A DNA stretch of 10,624 nucleotides from Rhodococcus sp. IITR03 (GTDB lineage Bacteria > Actinomycetota > Actinomycetes > Mycobacteriales > Mycobacteriaceae), in the NCBI GenBank assembly GCA_001017865.1, contig LATQ01000001.1, positions 621,176 to 631,799 of the forward strand. Reading direction: 5' to 3'. A program made the translations under genes and the position numbers. Numbering within the stretch: the first letter of the stretch is position 1; every line of letters begins with the position of its first letter. The notes under the pieces are model-generated. The model had not been told where the DNA came from, did not search any database, and worked only from the letters and a program-made list of their open reading frames with translations. Of the stretch, positions 1-7,317 are shown one piece after another.

Positions 1-790
1 ATGACGTCGCCGCCGGTGGTGGGGTTGGTGTAGCGGACGGCGGCGTGGCCGGGTTCCGGGGTGGCGGCGTAACCCTCGTCCTCGAGGGCGAGCTGCTCGT
101 TCAGCGCACGGTCGGTGTGCTCCCAGCGGTAGCACGCGATCGGCGAGCTGGTCTTGCGGTCGAGGCCCACGAGCGGGCGCAGACCGGGGTGGACCCACAG
201 TCGCTCGGACCGGGAGATGTCCGGGGTGCCCTCGTCGGTGACACCGTCGGAGCCGAACTCGAAGAAGCCGGTGTCGGTGTAGTGCACGAACGGGATGTCG
301 AGGCCGTCGATCCACGCCATCGGCTGATCGGTCTCGTTGTGGTGACCATGGAAGTTCCAGCCGGAGTGAGCAGGAAGTCACCGCGGCGCATGGCGACCGG
401 GTCGCCGTTGACCACGGTCCACACGCCCTCGCCCTCGACGACGAAGCGGAAGGCATTCTGGGAGTGCCGGTGCTCGGGAGCGGTTTCCTTCGGGCCGAGG
501 TACTGGATCGCCGCCCACAGCGTGGGGGTGACGTACGGGACGCCGCCGAGACCCGGGTTCGCAAGCGCGATGGCGCGACGCTCACCGCCGCGGCCGACCG
601 GCACGAGATCGCCGGCGCGCTGGGCCAGCGGGTACAGCGTCGACCACTTCCAGACGAAGGGGACGGCCTTGGACGTCGGGACCATCGGCATCAGGTCGCC
701 GATCTGGGTCCACAACGGGTTGAGGTGTTCGGTCTCGAAGTCGTCGTACAGCTTCTGGAGCTCGGGATCGACAGGCTCGGTGGCAGTCAT
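1..790 (-). CDS. genD: Gentisate 1,2-dioxygenase, 3' end outside window, one frameshift
   Basis: A cupin ring-cleavage dioxygenase that opens gentisate to maleylpyruvate with Fe(II) and O2 in the cytoplasm. Codons run from ATG 790-788 to 364-362 (143 residues), then the signal resumes in the next frame from TGG 359-357 and runs off the left edge, giving about 263 residues of a family usually 340-380 long. The first part holds the cupin motif EHRHSQNAFRFVVEGEG (residues 106-122, with HRH as two metal ligands). The second part begins WNFHGHHNETDQPMAWIDG, carrying the third histidine, and continues IPFVHYTDTGFFEFGSDGV. One base is missing between 359 and 360 (GC-TGG, probably GCC TGG). Read literally the protein would end near position 101 and lose the third ligand. 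A good ribosome site (AAGGAGA, complement of 795-801) precedes the ATG. It lies 58 bp downstream of the IclR gene. The identification is firm; the frameshift is probably an error. Confidence 0.9.
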
Positions 791-848
791 GAAATCTCCT
801 TGTCCGGCGTTGTCTCCAAACTAGGGGCGCCGGAACCGGGGAATCCAT

Positions 849-1706
849 CTATTTCTGCACAGTGGAATTCGGGACGTCCGGACCGGCGATATCGGCGACG
901 TCGACCTCGATGCCCCGCACCGCCGCCTGCATCTGTGCGACCAGCTTTCCGCGCAGATGCTGCCGGTAACGCGTCACCGGCACGGCCACCGTGAGGGCAC
1001 CGATCGCCGCGCCCCGGCCGTTGCGGATCGCCACCCCGATCGCCGCGACACCCTCCTCCGTCTGCTCGACGTTGACCGCGAAACCCAGCTTGCGTGCCGC
1101 CTCGAGTTCGTGCGCGAACTCCTCGAACTCCCCGATGGCCATCCGGCGGTCGGTCTCGTAGGCGGGGCTCGGCCCCTGACTGATGTGGGGCTCGTCCGCG
1201 GGTCGCAGATAGAGCTGCTCGAGCACCGCGCGGGGCAGCTCGGCGAGCAGGATGCGTCCGCCCGCGGTGAGCTCGGCGGGAAGCACCTGACCTCGGCGAT
1301 CGCCCACACGCAGGATCGATGCCGCCTCCGCCGTCCACAGGAAGCGCGCCTGCGACCCCACCCGGATCACGAGGTTGACGGTCTCGTCGGCGAGCGTGGC
1401 AAGAGCCTCCATGTGGGGTCGGCAGAGGTCGGTGAAGTCCCGCGTCCACCCCTGACTCGCCGGCCCGACACCGAGCGCCGGCCCCGGGTGGTACATCCGT
1501 TTCTCGTCCTGCACGGCGAAGCCGCGGTAGACGAGCATGGCGAGCAGGCGGTGCGCGGTGGACGGCGCCGTCCCGAGTTCCGCGGCCGCATCCTTGAGCC
1601 GGATCGCACCTGCATCGCGGAGCAGCTGGAGCAGTAGCAGCGCGTTGTCGACCGACTCGAGCATGTAGGTCGGCTTGCGGATCGTGCCCATCGGCTTGTT
1701 CTGCAT
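849..1706 (-). CDS. genR: IclR-family transcriptional regulator of 3-hydroxybenzoate/gentisate catabolism
   Basis: Intact 285-residue regulator. Residues about 14-75 form the IclR winged helix (SVDNALLLLQLLRDAGAIRL, then the helix-turn-helix around LKDAAAELGTAPSTAHRLLAML and the wing ending MYHPGPALGVG). Residues about 85-270 are the IclR effector domain (TVNLVIRVGS, ELTAGGRILLAELP, GVAAIGVAIRNG, IGALTVAVP). It lies between the dioxygenase (same strand, 58 bp downstream) and the divergent transporter gene, 41 bp away. That is the arrangement expected of GenR, which in Corynebacterium glutamicum controls the genKH and genDFM units. The ligand is therefore inferred to be 3-hydroxybenzoate or gentisate. 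The start is uncertain: ATG 1706-1704 lies inside a perfect palindrome, and Met-6 (1691-1689) would leave that palindrome fully upstream. Neither start has a strong ribosome site. The family call is firm and the specific role is likely. Confidence 0.9.
   Translation of the reverse strand: MQNKPMGTIRKPTYMLESVDNALLLLQLLRDAGAIRLKDAAAELGTAPSTAHRLLAMLVYRGFAVQDEKRMYHPGPALGVGPASQGWTRDFTDLCRPHMEALATLADETVNLVIRVGSQARFLWTAEAASILRVGDRRGQVLPAELTAGGRILLAELPRAVLEQLYLRPADEPHISQGPSPAYETDRRMAIGEFEEFAHELEAARKLGFAVNVEQTEEGVAAIGVAIRNGRGAAIGALTVAVPVTRYRQHLRGKLVAQMQAAVRGIEVDVADIAGPDVPNSTVQK
852..868. promoter_or_regulatory. Candidate second operator for the IclR regulator, upstream of the dioxygenase
   Basis: TTTCT-N7-GGAAT sits at 852-868, within the last codons of the IclR gene and about 62 bp upstream of the dioxygenase ATG. 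The left half TTCTGC (853-858) is identical to the left arm of the perfect palindrome at 1698-1714, and the 7-base spacing between the outer pentamers is the same. The symmetry itself is weak, with only TTC/GAA plus a few pairs matching. The placement would suit control of the dioxygenase from its own promoter; a possible -10 box on the minus strand (TAGTTT) is the complement of 818-823. This is inference. Confidence 0.35.
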
Positions 1707-1714
1707 AGCAGAAC
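1698..1714. promoter_or_regulatory. Perfect palindrome, candidate GenR operator between regulator and transporter
   Basis: GTTCTGCATAGCAGAAC is a perfect inverted repeat with 7-bp arms around a 3-base centre. It overlaps the first possible start codon of the IclR gene (1704-1706) and ends 33 bp before the TTG proposed as transporter start. Its outer pentamers form GTTCT-N7-AGAAC, close in sequence and equal in geometry to the ATTCC-N7(5)-GGAAT motif that I recall for C. glutamicum GenR. Its position lets one site serve both divergent genes and allow autoregulation. The palindrome is seen; its use as an operator is inferred. Confidence 0.6.
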
Positions 1715-1747
1715 TTTATTGCATCGCCGGGTGACCCGCGCCCACCG

Positions 1748-3009
1748 TTGAAGAATGCATCTCCCCAACGAGGCTTCACCGACGCGGCCGGTGGCAACAT
1801 CACCCTCCCCCGGGCCCACGTCATCGCGGTGATCGTCTGCTGGCTGTTCGTCGTCTTCGACGGATACGACCTCATCGTCTACGGCAACGTCATATCGAGC
1901 CTCCAGGACGAATGGGGCATCAGCGCCTCCACCGCCGGCACCCTCGGAAGCCTGGCGTTCGTGGGCATGATGATCGGCGCGGTCCTCGCCGGCCGGCTCT
2001 CCGACGCGATCGGACGCAAGAACGCCGTCATCGGGTGCGTCGTCGTCCTCTCCGTTTTCACCGCCCTGTGCGCGGTGGCACCCGGGCCCGTGATCTTCGG
2101 TCTCCTGCGCCTCGTCGCCGGCATCGGACTCGGCGGACTCGTACCGACCTCGAACGCTCTTGCCGCCGAACTGGTGCCGGACAAGTGGCGCGCCGCGGTC
2201 GCGACGATGATGATGTCGGGCGTCCCCATCGGCGGCTCGATCGCCGCCCTCGTCGGCATCCCGGTGATCCCCAACTGGGGCTGGCGTCCGATGTTCGCGT
2301 TCGCGCTGATCCCCCTGCTCGTCCTCGTCCCGCTGGCGATCAAGGTGCTGCCGAAGCACGCCGTCTCGAACGCCCATCCGGACAACTCCGCGGGTGGTTT
2401 CAAGGAACTGCTCGGCTCGCGTTTCCGCACCATCAGCATCATGTTCGCGGCCGTCACCGTCGTGACCCTGCTCGCCTGGTACGGCCTCGGCACGTGGCTG
2501 CCCAAGCTCATGCAGGGCGAGGGCACCGATCTCGCAACGCCCTCACGTTCTCCCTGGCCCTGAACCTCGGCGCGGTCGCCGGATCCTTCATCACCGCCTG
2601 GGGTGGCGTGCGGTGGGGTTCGGTCCCGACCAGCATCATCGCCGCGCTGATCGCCGGTGTCGCGCTGCTGACCCTGCTGCTCGACCCTCCGGTCGCCGCG
2701 GTGTACCTGATCTTCGTGTTCGCCGGTGTGGGCACCCACGGCACGCAGGCCCTGATCATCGCTGCAGTCGCGTCCTACTATCCCGACCACCTGCGCGGTA
2801 CCGCGCTCGGCTGGGCCCTCGGTGTCGGCCGTATCGGCGCGGTGGCGGCCCCGCAGATCGGTGGCTGGTTGCTTGCTGCCGGCCTCGGCGCCGACTCCAA
2901 CTTCGTCCTCTTCGGCGTCAGCGCGCTGATCTCGTCGCTGCTGCTGACGGTGGTCTGGAAGAAGTTCCCCGCACGTCACGATTCGCTCCGCCCGGTCGCC
3001 GCGCACTGA
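1748..3009 (+). CDS. genK: Aromatic acid:H+ symporter (MFS, AAHS family), one frameshift
   Basis: A 12-helix major facilitator of the aromatic acid:H+ symporter family, in the inner membrane, probably importing 3-hydroxybenzoate or gentisate. The first segment (TTG 1748 to CTC 2531-2533) has the TM1 signature FDGYDLIVYG (residues 38-46) and the motif GRLSDAIGRKN between TM2 and TM3 (82-92). It ends WYGLGTWLPKLMQGEGTDL. The signal resumes one frame over at AAC 2536 as NALTFSLALNLGAVAGSFIT and runs to TGA 3007-3009. One base is missing at 2534-2535 (GC, probably GGC), and the rebuilt protein is about 420 residues, normal for the family. Substrate is inferred from the neighbours: hydroxylase downstream, IclR regulator divergent. 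The start is doubtful because TTG 1748 has no ribosome site; ATG 1755 in another frame is an alternative if another base is missing nearby. It probably forms an operon with the hydroxylase. Confidence 0.88.
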
Positions 3010-3069
3010 TCGCACCGCGATCGCCGCGCACTGATCGCACCGCGATCGCCGCGCACTGATCGCACCGCG
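3001..3069. repeat. 25-bp tandem direct repeat, 2.8 copies, over the transporter stop codon
   Basis: Two identical 25-bp units (3001-3025 and 3026-3050), each starting GCGCACTGATCGCACC, are followed by the first 19 bases of a third (3051-3069). The first unit contains the last codons and the TGA of the transporter gene, so the array looks like a duplication of the gene's 3' end into the spacer before the hydroxylase. Each full unit can fold as GATCGC-ACC-GCGATC (3008-3022 and 3033-3047), so the transcript would carry two small tandem hairpins between the two genes. Whether they act in processing or attenuation is not known. Confidence 0.9.
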
Positions 3070-3110
3070 CCCGACCTTTCCCTCTGCTTCACACGATACG
3101 AAGGAGTGTC

Positions 3111-4307
3111 ATGTCCGATCTGAAGGACGCACGAGTTCTCATTGCCGGTGGCGGCATCGGCGGTGTCGCCAATGCCCTCGCCCTCGCGCAGAAGGGTGCT
3201 CAGGTCACCTTGTTCGAGCGTGCTCCCGAGTTCGGTGAGGTGGGCGCGGGCCTTCAGATCGGCCCGCACGGTTCGCGCATCCTGCAGTCGCTCGGTGTCT
3301 ACGACGAGGTGATCGCGAAGGGCGTGCTGCCCAAGAACCTCGTCTTCCGTGATGCCGTGACCGCGGAGATCCTCACGAAGGTCGATCTCGGACACGACTA
3401 CCAGCAGCACTACGGCGGGGTGTACTTCGTGGTGCACCGTTCGGATCTGCATTCGGTGCTCGTCGAGGCGGCCCGCACGGCCGGTGCGGATCTGCGGACG
3501 AATTCGACGGTGACCGACGTGGTCACCGAGGGCGACACCGTGCGGGTCGTGCTGGAGAACGGTGAGGAGCACGTCGGCGACGTCGCTCTCGGCATGGACG
3601 GCCTGCACTCGCACCTGCGCCCGAAGCTGTCCGACGACAAGCCCGTCGGCTCGGGTTACGTCGCCTTCCGCGGCACCTTCCCGATGAACGAGGTTCCGCT
3701 CGAGGAGGAGATCGAGGATGTCGTGGGCTACATCGGCCCGCGCTGCCACTTCATCCAGTACCCGCTGCGCCAGGGCGAGATGCTCAACCAGGTGGCGGTC
3801 TTCCAGTCCCCCGCCTTCCTCCGCGGTGAGGAAATTTGGGGCAGCCCCGACGAACTCGCGCACGCCTACGACCACTGCCACGAGAGCGTCCAGACCGCGC
3901 TGAAGTACCTGTGGACCGATCGCTGGTGGCCGATGTTCGACCGCAACCCGATCGACAACTGGGTCGACGGCCGGATGATCCTGCTCGGCGACGCCGCGCA
4001 CCCGCCGCTGCAGTACCTCGCCTCCGGTGCCGTCATGGCACTCGAGGATGCGAAGTGCTTCGCCGACTACGCCGCCGAGGACCTGCAGGGCGACAGCGCG
4101 AACTGGCCGAAGATCCTGAAGGACGTCAACGCCGAACGCGCACCGCGCTGCAACCGCATCCTCACCACCGGACGCATGTGGGGCGACCTGTGGCACCTCG
4201 ACGGTGCCGGTCGCGAGGCCCGCAACGAGCTCTTCCGCACCCGCGACACCTCGAGCTACAAGTACACGGACTGGCTCTGGGGCTACAGCTCCGACCGCAA
4301 CCGCTGA
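3111..4307 (+). CDS. genH: 3-hydroxybenzoate 6-hydroxylase (FAD monooxygenase)
   Basis: Class A flavoprotein hydroxylase converting 3-hydroxybenzoate to gentisate with NADH and O2, feeding the ring-cleavage dioxygenase at the left edge. It is intact at 398 residues. The FAD-binding fold opens the protein ([19 protein letters not shown], 11-29); the second FAD motif [15 protein letters not shown] spans 293-307; a GMDG motif is at 161-164. It is closely similar to the characterised Rhodococcus jostii RHA1 enzyme along its whole length as I remember it, and the active-site residues His213, Tyr217 and Gln301 fall at the same numbers, in [10 protein letters not shown] and GDAAHPPLQ. The C-terminus [18 protein letters not shown] is also typical. 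Ribosome site AAGGAG (3101-3106) lies 4 bases before the ATG. It is probably cotranscribed with the transporter across the 25-bp repeat. Confidence 0.96.
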   Translation: MSDLKDARVLIAGGGIGGVANALALAQKGAQVTLFERAPEFGEVGAGLQIGPHGSRILQSLGVYDEVIAKGVLPKNLVFRDAVTAEILTKVDLGHDYQQHYGGVYFVVHRSDLHSVLVEAARTAGADLRTNSTVTDVVTEGDTVRVVLENGEEHVGDVALGMDGLHSHLRPKLSDDKPVGSGYVAFRGTFPMNEVPLEEEIEDVVGYIGPRCHFIQYPLRQGEMLNQVAVFQSPAFLRGEEIWGSPDELAHAYDHCHESVQTALKYLWTDRWWPMFDRNPIDNWVDGRMILLGDAAHPPLQYLASGAVMALEDAKCFADYAAEDLQGDSANWPKILKDVNAERAPRCNRILTTGRMWGDLWHLDGAGREARNELFRTRDTSSYKYTDWLWGYSSDRNR

Positions 4308-4370
4308 GCACCCGGCGCAACCACCGAGCGCTGATCCCCAGCGCCGCCGAGTAATTCGTCCCGTTCCGGA

Positions 4371-4408
4371 CAATGCCGTCCCCGATCCACCGATCGGGGA
4401 CGGCATTC
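4371..4408. terminator. Strong hairpin terminator after the hydroxylase gene
   Basis: AATGCCGTCCCCGAT (4372-4386) pairs perfectly with ATCGGGGACGGCATT (4393-4407). One further C-G pair closes a CACC loop, giving a 16-bp stem. There is no T tract on either side, as is common for hairpins in GC-rich actinobacteria. It stands 65 bp after the hydroxylase stop and about 70 bp before the next gene. A weaker hairpin, GCGCTG-ATCCC-CAGCGC (4328-4344), lies between the stop codon and this one. Confidence 0.75.
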
Positions 4409-4410
4409 GC

Positions 4411-4420
4411 CGCATATGCG
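4411..4420. promoter_or_regulatory. 10-bp perfect palindrome upstream of the LuxR gene
   Basis: CGCATATGCG is self-complementary and lies just past the terminator hairpin, 57 bp before the LuxR-type regulator's ATG. LuxR-type regulators often bind short dyads in front of their own operon, so it could be an autoregulatory site. A 10-bp palindrome also arises by chance fairly often, so this is only a candidate. Confidence 0.25.
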
Positions 4421-4477
4421 TCGTTCGTCCCGCGCCGAAGGGTGCCGAATCGATTGTGACCAGCACATACTGGGAGC

Positions 4478-5635
4478 ATGACCGCGTCACGGCAGGCGTC
4501 GGCGCTCCGCAGCGAGGTTCGGGACATCGCACTCGGAACCGCCGACCCGGTCGAGTTCCGGCACGCCGTCCTCGACACGATCCGGCGGCGCATCCGCTAC
4601 GACATCGGATGTATCGCTCTCGTCGATCCGGCGAGCATGTTGTTCACGTCCGTGACCATGCTCGACGCCGACGCCCCGGCCGGTCGTGCCGCGGAGACCG
4701 TGGCGCACATCGAGTACGGCACGTCGCGCTTCGCGAACACCTACCGCAGGCTCGCCCGGACGCGCACCGGTGTCCAGACGATCCGCGATGCGCTCGACTG
4801 TGACATCCGCGATTCCCTGCCCTACAGCGAGATCCTCGAACCGCAGGGGATGGACGACGAGGTGCGCCTCGTCTTCCGAGGCCGTGACGGGCGCGTCTGG
4901 GGCGGCGGCACTCTCATGCGCGGCCCCGGCCGACGCTTCGACGCCGACGACGTGGCGGCACTCGCGGGATGCGTGGGCGAGATCAGCGACGGACTGCGGT
5001 TGTCGTTGCTCCGCGAATCCCCTCGACTCGCGGCGGACGCATCGCCCGGCGGTTCCGGTCCCGCAGTCGTGGTCGTCGGCGCGGACAACGGGATCGAATC
5101 GGCCACTCCCCAGGCGGTGGAGTATCTCGAGCGACTCGGTGCCGAAGGTTCCTTCATGCTCCCCGCGGTGGTCGTCGCCGTCCGCTTCCGCTACGAGGGG
5201 GCTGCCGCGCGCGTCGTCCGTGCCCGTACGGAGGACGGTCAGTGGCTCGTCCTGCGGGCCGGGTTGCTCGACGGCCGAGGAGAATCGGCCCGGATCGTCA
5301 TCGCGATCGAACCGGCGCAGCCCGGTCAGCTCGTGGCTCTGACCGCTGCCCTTCACGGTCTCACCGAACGGGAGACCGATGTCCTCGCCCGCGTTCTCGC
5401 GGGCGAGACACGCACCGAGATCGCACGTGGACTGTTCATCAGTCCGTACACCGCACAGGACCACTTGAAGAGCATCTATGCGAAGACGGGTGTGAACAGT
5501 CGCCAGGAACTCGTCGCACGACTGTTCTTCACGCACTGCCTCCCCCGGGTCGGTACGGAGATCGGGCCGGACGGGTGGTTCGTCGAGAAGCCGGCGCCGA
5601 CGAACGTCCCGGTCGGTGCACATCGGAAGAGGTGA
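4478..5635 (+). CDS. LuxR-type transcriptional regulator with GAF-like N-terminal domain
   Basis: Intact 385-residue cytoplasmic regulator. The C-terminal LuxR helix-turn-helix covers about 295-350 (LTERETDVLARVLAGETRTE, recognition helix near SPYTAQDHLKSIYAKTG), followed by a 35-residue tail. Residues about 16-175 look like a GAF-type sensory domain (helix from EFRHAVLDTIRRRIRYDIGC, strand IALVDPASMLFTSV, and LVFRGRDGRVWGGGTLMRGP). The middle, about 195-282, has a PAS-like look (NGIESATPQAVEYLERLG). There is no response-regulator receiver domain, so it probably senses a small molecule directly. The gene ends 3 bp before the GTG of a glycosyltransferase, so the two form one operon. The start ATG 4478 has a GGGAG only one base upstream, too close for a normal ribosome site; translation may be leaderless. 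The ligand is unknown. Confidence 0.85.
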   Translation: MTASRQASALRSEVRDIALGTADPVEFRHAVLDTIRRRIRYDIGCIALVDPASMLFTSVTMLDADAPAGRAAETVAHIEYGTSRFANTYRRLARTRTGVQTIRDALDCDIRDSLPYSEILEPQGMDDEVRLVFRGRDGRVWGGGTLMRGPGRRFDADDVAALAGCVGEISDGLRLSLLRESPRLAADASPGGSGPAVVVVGADNGIESATPQAVEYLERLGAEGSFMLPAVVVAVRFRYEGAAARVVRARTEDGQWLVLRAGLLDGRGESARIVIAIEPAQPGQLVALTAALHGLTERETDVLARVLAGETRTEIARGLFISPYTAQDHLKSIYAKTGVNSRQELVARLFFTHCLPRVGTEIGPDGWFVEKPAPTNVPVGAHRKR

Positions 5636-5638
5636 ACC

Positions 5639-6737
5639 GTGGCACGCATCCTGATCGTGACCCTGGAGGGCGGCGGGAACTACCCGCCCGAAGCAGCGCT
5701 CGGATGCGAGTTGCACCGCCGCGGACATCACGTTCGGGTTCTCGGTCACGAATCGCAACGGAAGGTCGCGGAGGATGCCGGCTTCGTCTTCTGCGGCTAC
5801 CGGCACTCGCCGACCTGGACCCCGCACGTAGAACTGAGCACCCCGAAAGTGCTGACCATGGCCTACGCCATGATGACCGACCCCGCCCTCGCGCGGGATG
5901 TGGAGGACGAGATCACGAGGGAGCCGACCGATCTGGTGATCGTCGATTGCATGCTGTTCAACGCCCAGGACGCTGCGGCACGCACCGGGGTGCCGCACGT
6001 GGTGCTGTTCCATTCCTTCTTCGCCGCGTTCGACGGCGCCTTCCGGCACGGACCGTTCGGGATCGGTTCGCGACTACGCGGTCTGGGTCCGAAGCGACTG
6101 TGGGAACAGGCCGACATGCAACTCGTGTGCTCGGACCCAGTACTCGACCCGGCCGCGCGCCGCGCACGGACGCGCCGACCTGGACCGGTGCGATCCACGA
6201 CGCGACGCTGCCGCGGTCGGACGAACACCGCCGCGCGTGCTGGTCAGTCTGAGCACCGCCGGCTTCCCGGGTCAGCGCCGCACCTACCAGAACATCGTCG
6301 ACGCCGCGGCGGAGATGGACGCGGAGTTCGTCGTCACGACCGGGCCGGCGATCGACCCCGCCGGGTTGCGCGTACCACCCAATGCGACCGTCCACCGATA
6401 CGTTCCGCACCACGAACTGATGCCGACCTGCTCGGCGGTCGTCGGGCACGGCGGGCACGCGACCGCTTTCCGGGCTCTCGCACACGGACTTCCGATACTG
6501 ATCATGCCCATGTCGGCGGTGACGGATCAGGCGATGATTGCTCGTGAGGTCGCGAAGGCCGGGGCGGGCATCCGTCTGCGGAAGACCGCCTCGCCCGAGC
6601 AGATACGCACGGCTCTCACGAGTCTGCTGACCGACGACGGTTATCGCACGGCGGCAGCAGAACTCGGCGCCCGTCTCCGAACCGTCGACGGTGCGTCGGC
6701 TGCGGCCGACCGGGTGCTGGCGCTCGTCGACCACTGA
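5639..6737 (+). CDS. GT1-type (UGT/MGT-like) glycosyltransferase, two frameshifts
   Basis: Glycosyltransferase of GT-B fold that would move a sugar from a nucleotide donor to a small acceptor. The N-terminal acceptor domain starts at GTG 5639 (MARILIVTLEGGGNYPPEAA) and is clear up to LVCSDPVLDPAA near 6157. The signal then passes to a second frame (RTDAPTWTGAIHDATLPRSD, about 6163-6222) and at 6231-6233 to a third (RVLVSLSTAGFPGQRRTYQN to TGA 6735-6737). The third part holds the donor-site signature VVGHGGHATAFRALAHGLPI followed by a distal DQ. Two bases are missing, one around 6152-6163 and one at 6231-6233 (CGC-CG, probably CGC CCG). The rebuilt protein is about 366 residues. It is translationally close-coupled to the LuxR gene. 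The acceptor is unknown: a macrolide-, lipid- or phenol-type substrate all fit the family. Confidence 0.8.
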
Positions 6738-6745
6738 CGGACACA

Positions 6746-6784
6746 CGAAGGACCGGCACCCTGTGAGTGCCGGTCGATCCTTCG
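6746..6784. terminator. Bidirectional hairpin between convergent genes
   Basis: GACCGGCAC (6751-6759) pairs with GTGCCGGTC (6767-6775) around a 7-base loop. The stem is continued by CGAAG (6746-6750) with CTTCG (6780-6784) across a 4-base bulge. It fills the 49-bp gap between the glycosyltransferase stop and the end of the opposing SRPBCC gene, so it probably ends transcription from both sides. Confidence 0.7.
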
Positions 6785-6786
6785 CA

Positions 6787-7242
6787 TCACCCTTCGACCG
6801 CATCTCCCTCCTCCAGAAGCTGTTTCGCGTGTTCGAGGTTGTTCCGCACATCACGCGCGTACAGCTTCTCCACGACCGGCTGGGTGAACTTGCCGAAGAA
6901 GCTCCCGACGTCCTCGGTGTCCTGGTGGAAGGTGACGCGGGTTCCCGTCTCCACCGGCTCGAAGCGATAGACGGTCTCGTACCGGATTGGGCTCTTCACA
7001 CTGCGGCGGTGCTGGGCTCTGCCGGGCTCGACGCGGGCCAGTTCCTCGGTGAGTTCGATTCGCCGCCCGGCAACCTTGACGGTGGCACGCGCGAGCGATC
7101 CCTCCTTGCCGCCCTCGCCCGAGACCAGCTCGTAGTCCATCACGTTCGTCATGTACACCGGGGCGTTCTCCGGGTCGGCGAAGAAAGCGAAGACTTCGTC
7201 GACCGGCTTGTCGATGACGACGGATTCCTCGGTTGCGGGCAT
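6787..7242 (-). CDS. SRPBCC-family protein (polyketide cyclase/dehydrase-like)
   Basis: A 151-residue protein of the START/Bet v 1-like SRPBCC fold, which binds a hydrophobic ligand in a deep pocket. The typical opening is VVIDKPVDEVFAFFADPENA (residues 8-27), followed by a beta-sheet pattern (SLARATVKVAGRRIELTEEL, IRYETVYRFEPVETGTRVTF) and a long C-terminal helix (VVEKLYARDVRNNLEHAKQL). The start ATG 7242-7240 was chosen because GGAGG (complement of 7249-7253) stands the right distance upstream; an in-frame ATG at 7296 would add 18 residues with no homologous look. The gene follows an exported protein on the same strand after 75 bp, in which an AT-richer stretch (about 7270-7305) could hold its own promoter. 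Specific ligand and role cannot be named. Confidence 0.85.
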   Translation of the reverse strand: MPATEESVVIDKPVDEVFAFFADPENAPVYMTNVMDYELVSGEGGKEGSLARATVKVAGRRIELTEELARVEPGRAQHRRSVKSPIRYETVYRFEPVETGTRVTFHQDTEDVGSFFGKFTQPVVEKLYARDVRNNLEHAKQLLEEGDAVEG

Positions 7243-7317
7243 GACTTTCCTCCGTTCGGATCGGTGTCGCAGTAAACTTTTCCCGATGCCCTGCAACAGT
7301 TTTCGTAGATTTCCCGG

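Noticed and set aside
45..994. Long plus-strand open frames opposite the dioxygenase
   Set aside because: They are Arg/Pro/Ser-rich antisense shadows of a conserved cupin enzyme, with no ribosome site and no family pattern.
3017..3049. GCGATCGC octamers resembling the cyanobacterial HIP1 element
   Set aside because: They are part of the 25-bp tandem repeat and occur only there; a chance feature of GC-rich sequence.
3001..3069. Repeat considered as a CRISPR remnant
   Set aside because: Units are directly abutting with no spacers, and one contains a stop codon of a normal gene.
1879..4532. Very long minus-strand open frames under the transporter and hydroxylase genes
   Set aside because: High GC makes opposite frames stay open; composition is Arg/Gly/Val-rich and the plus-strand proteins are clearly real.
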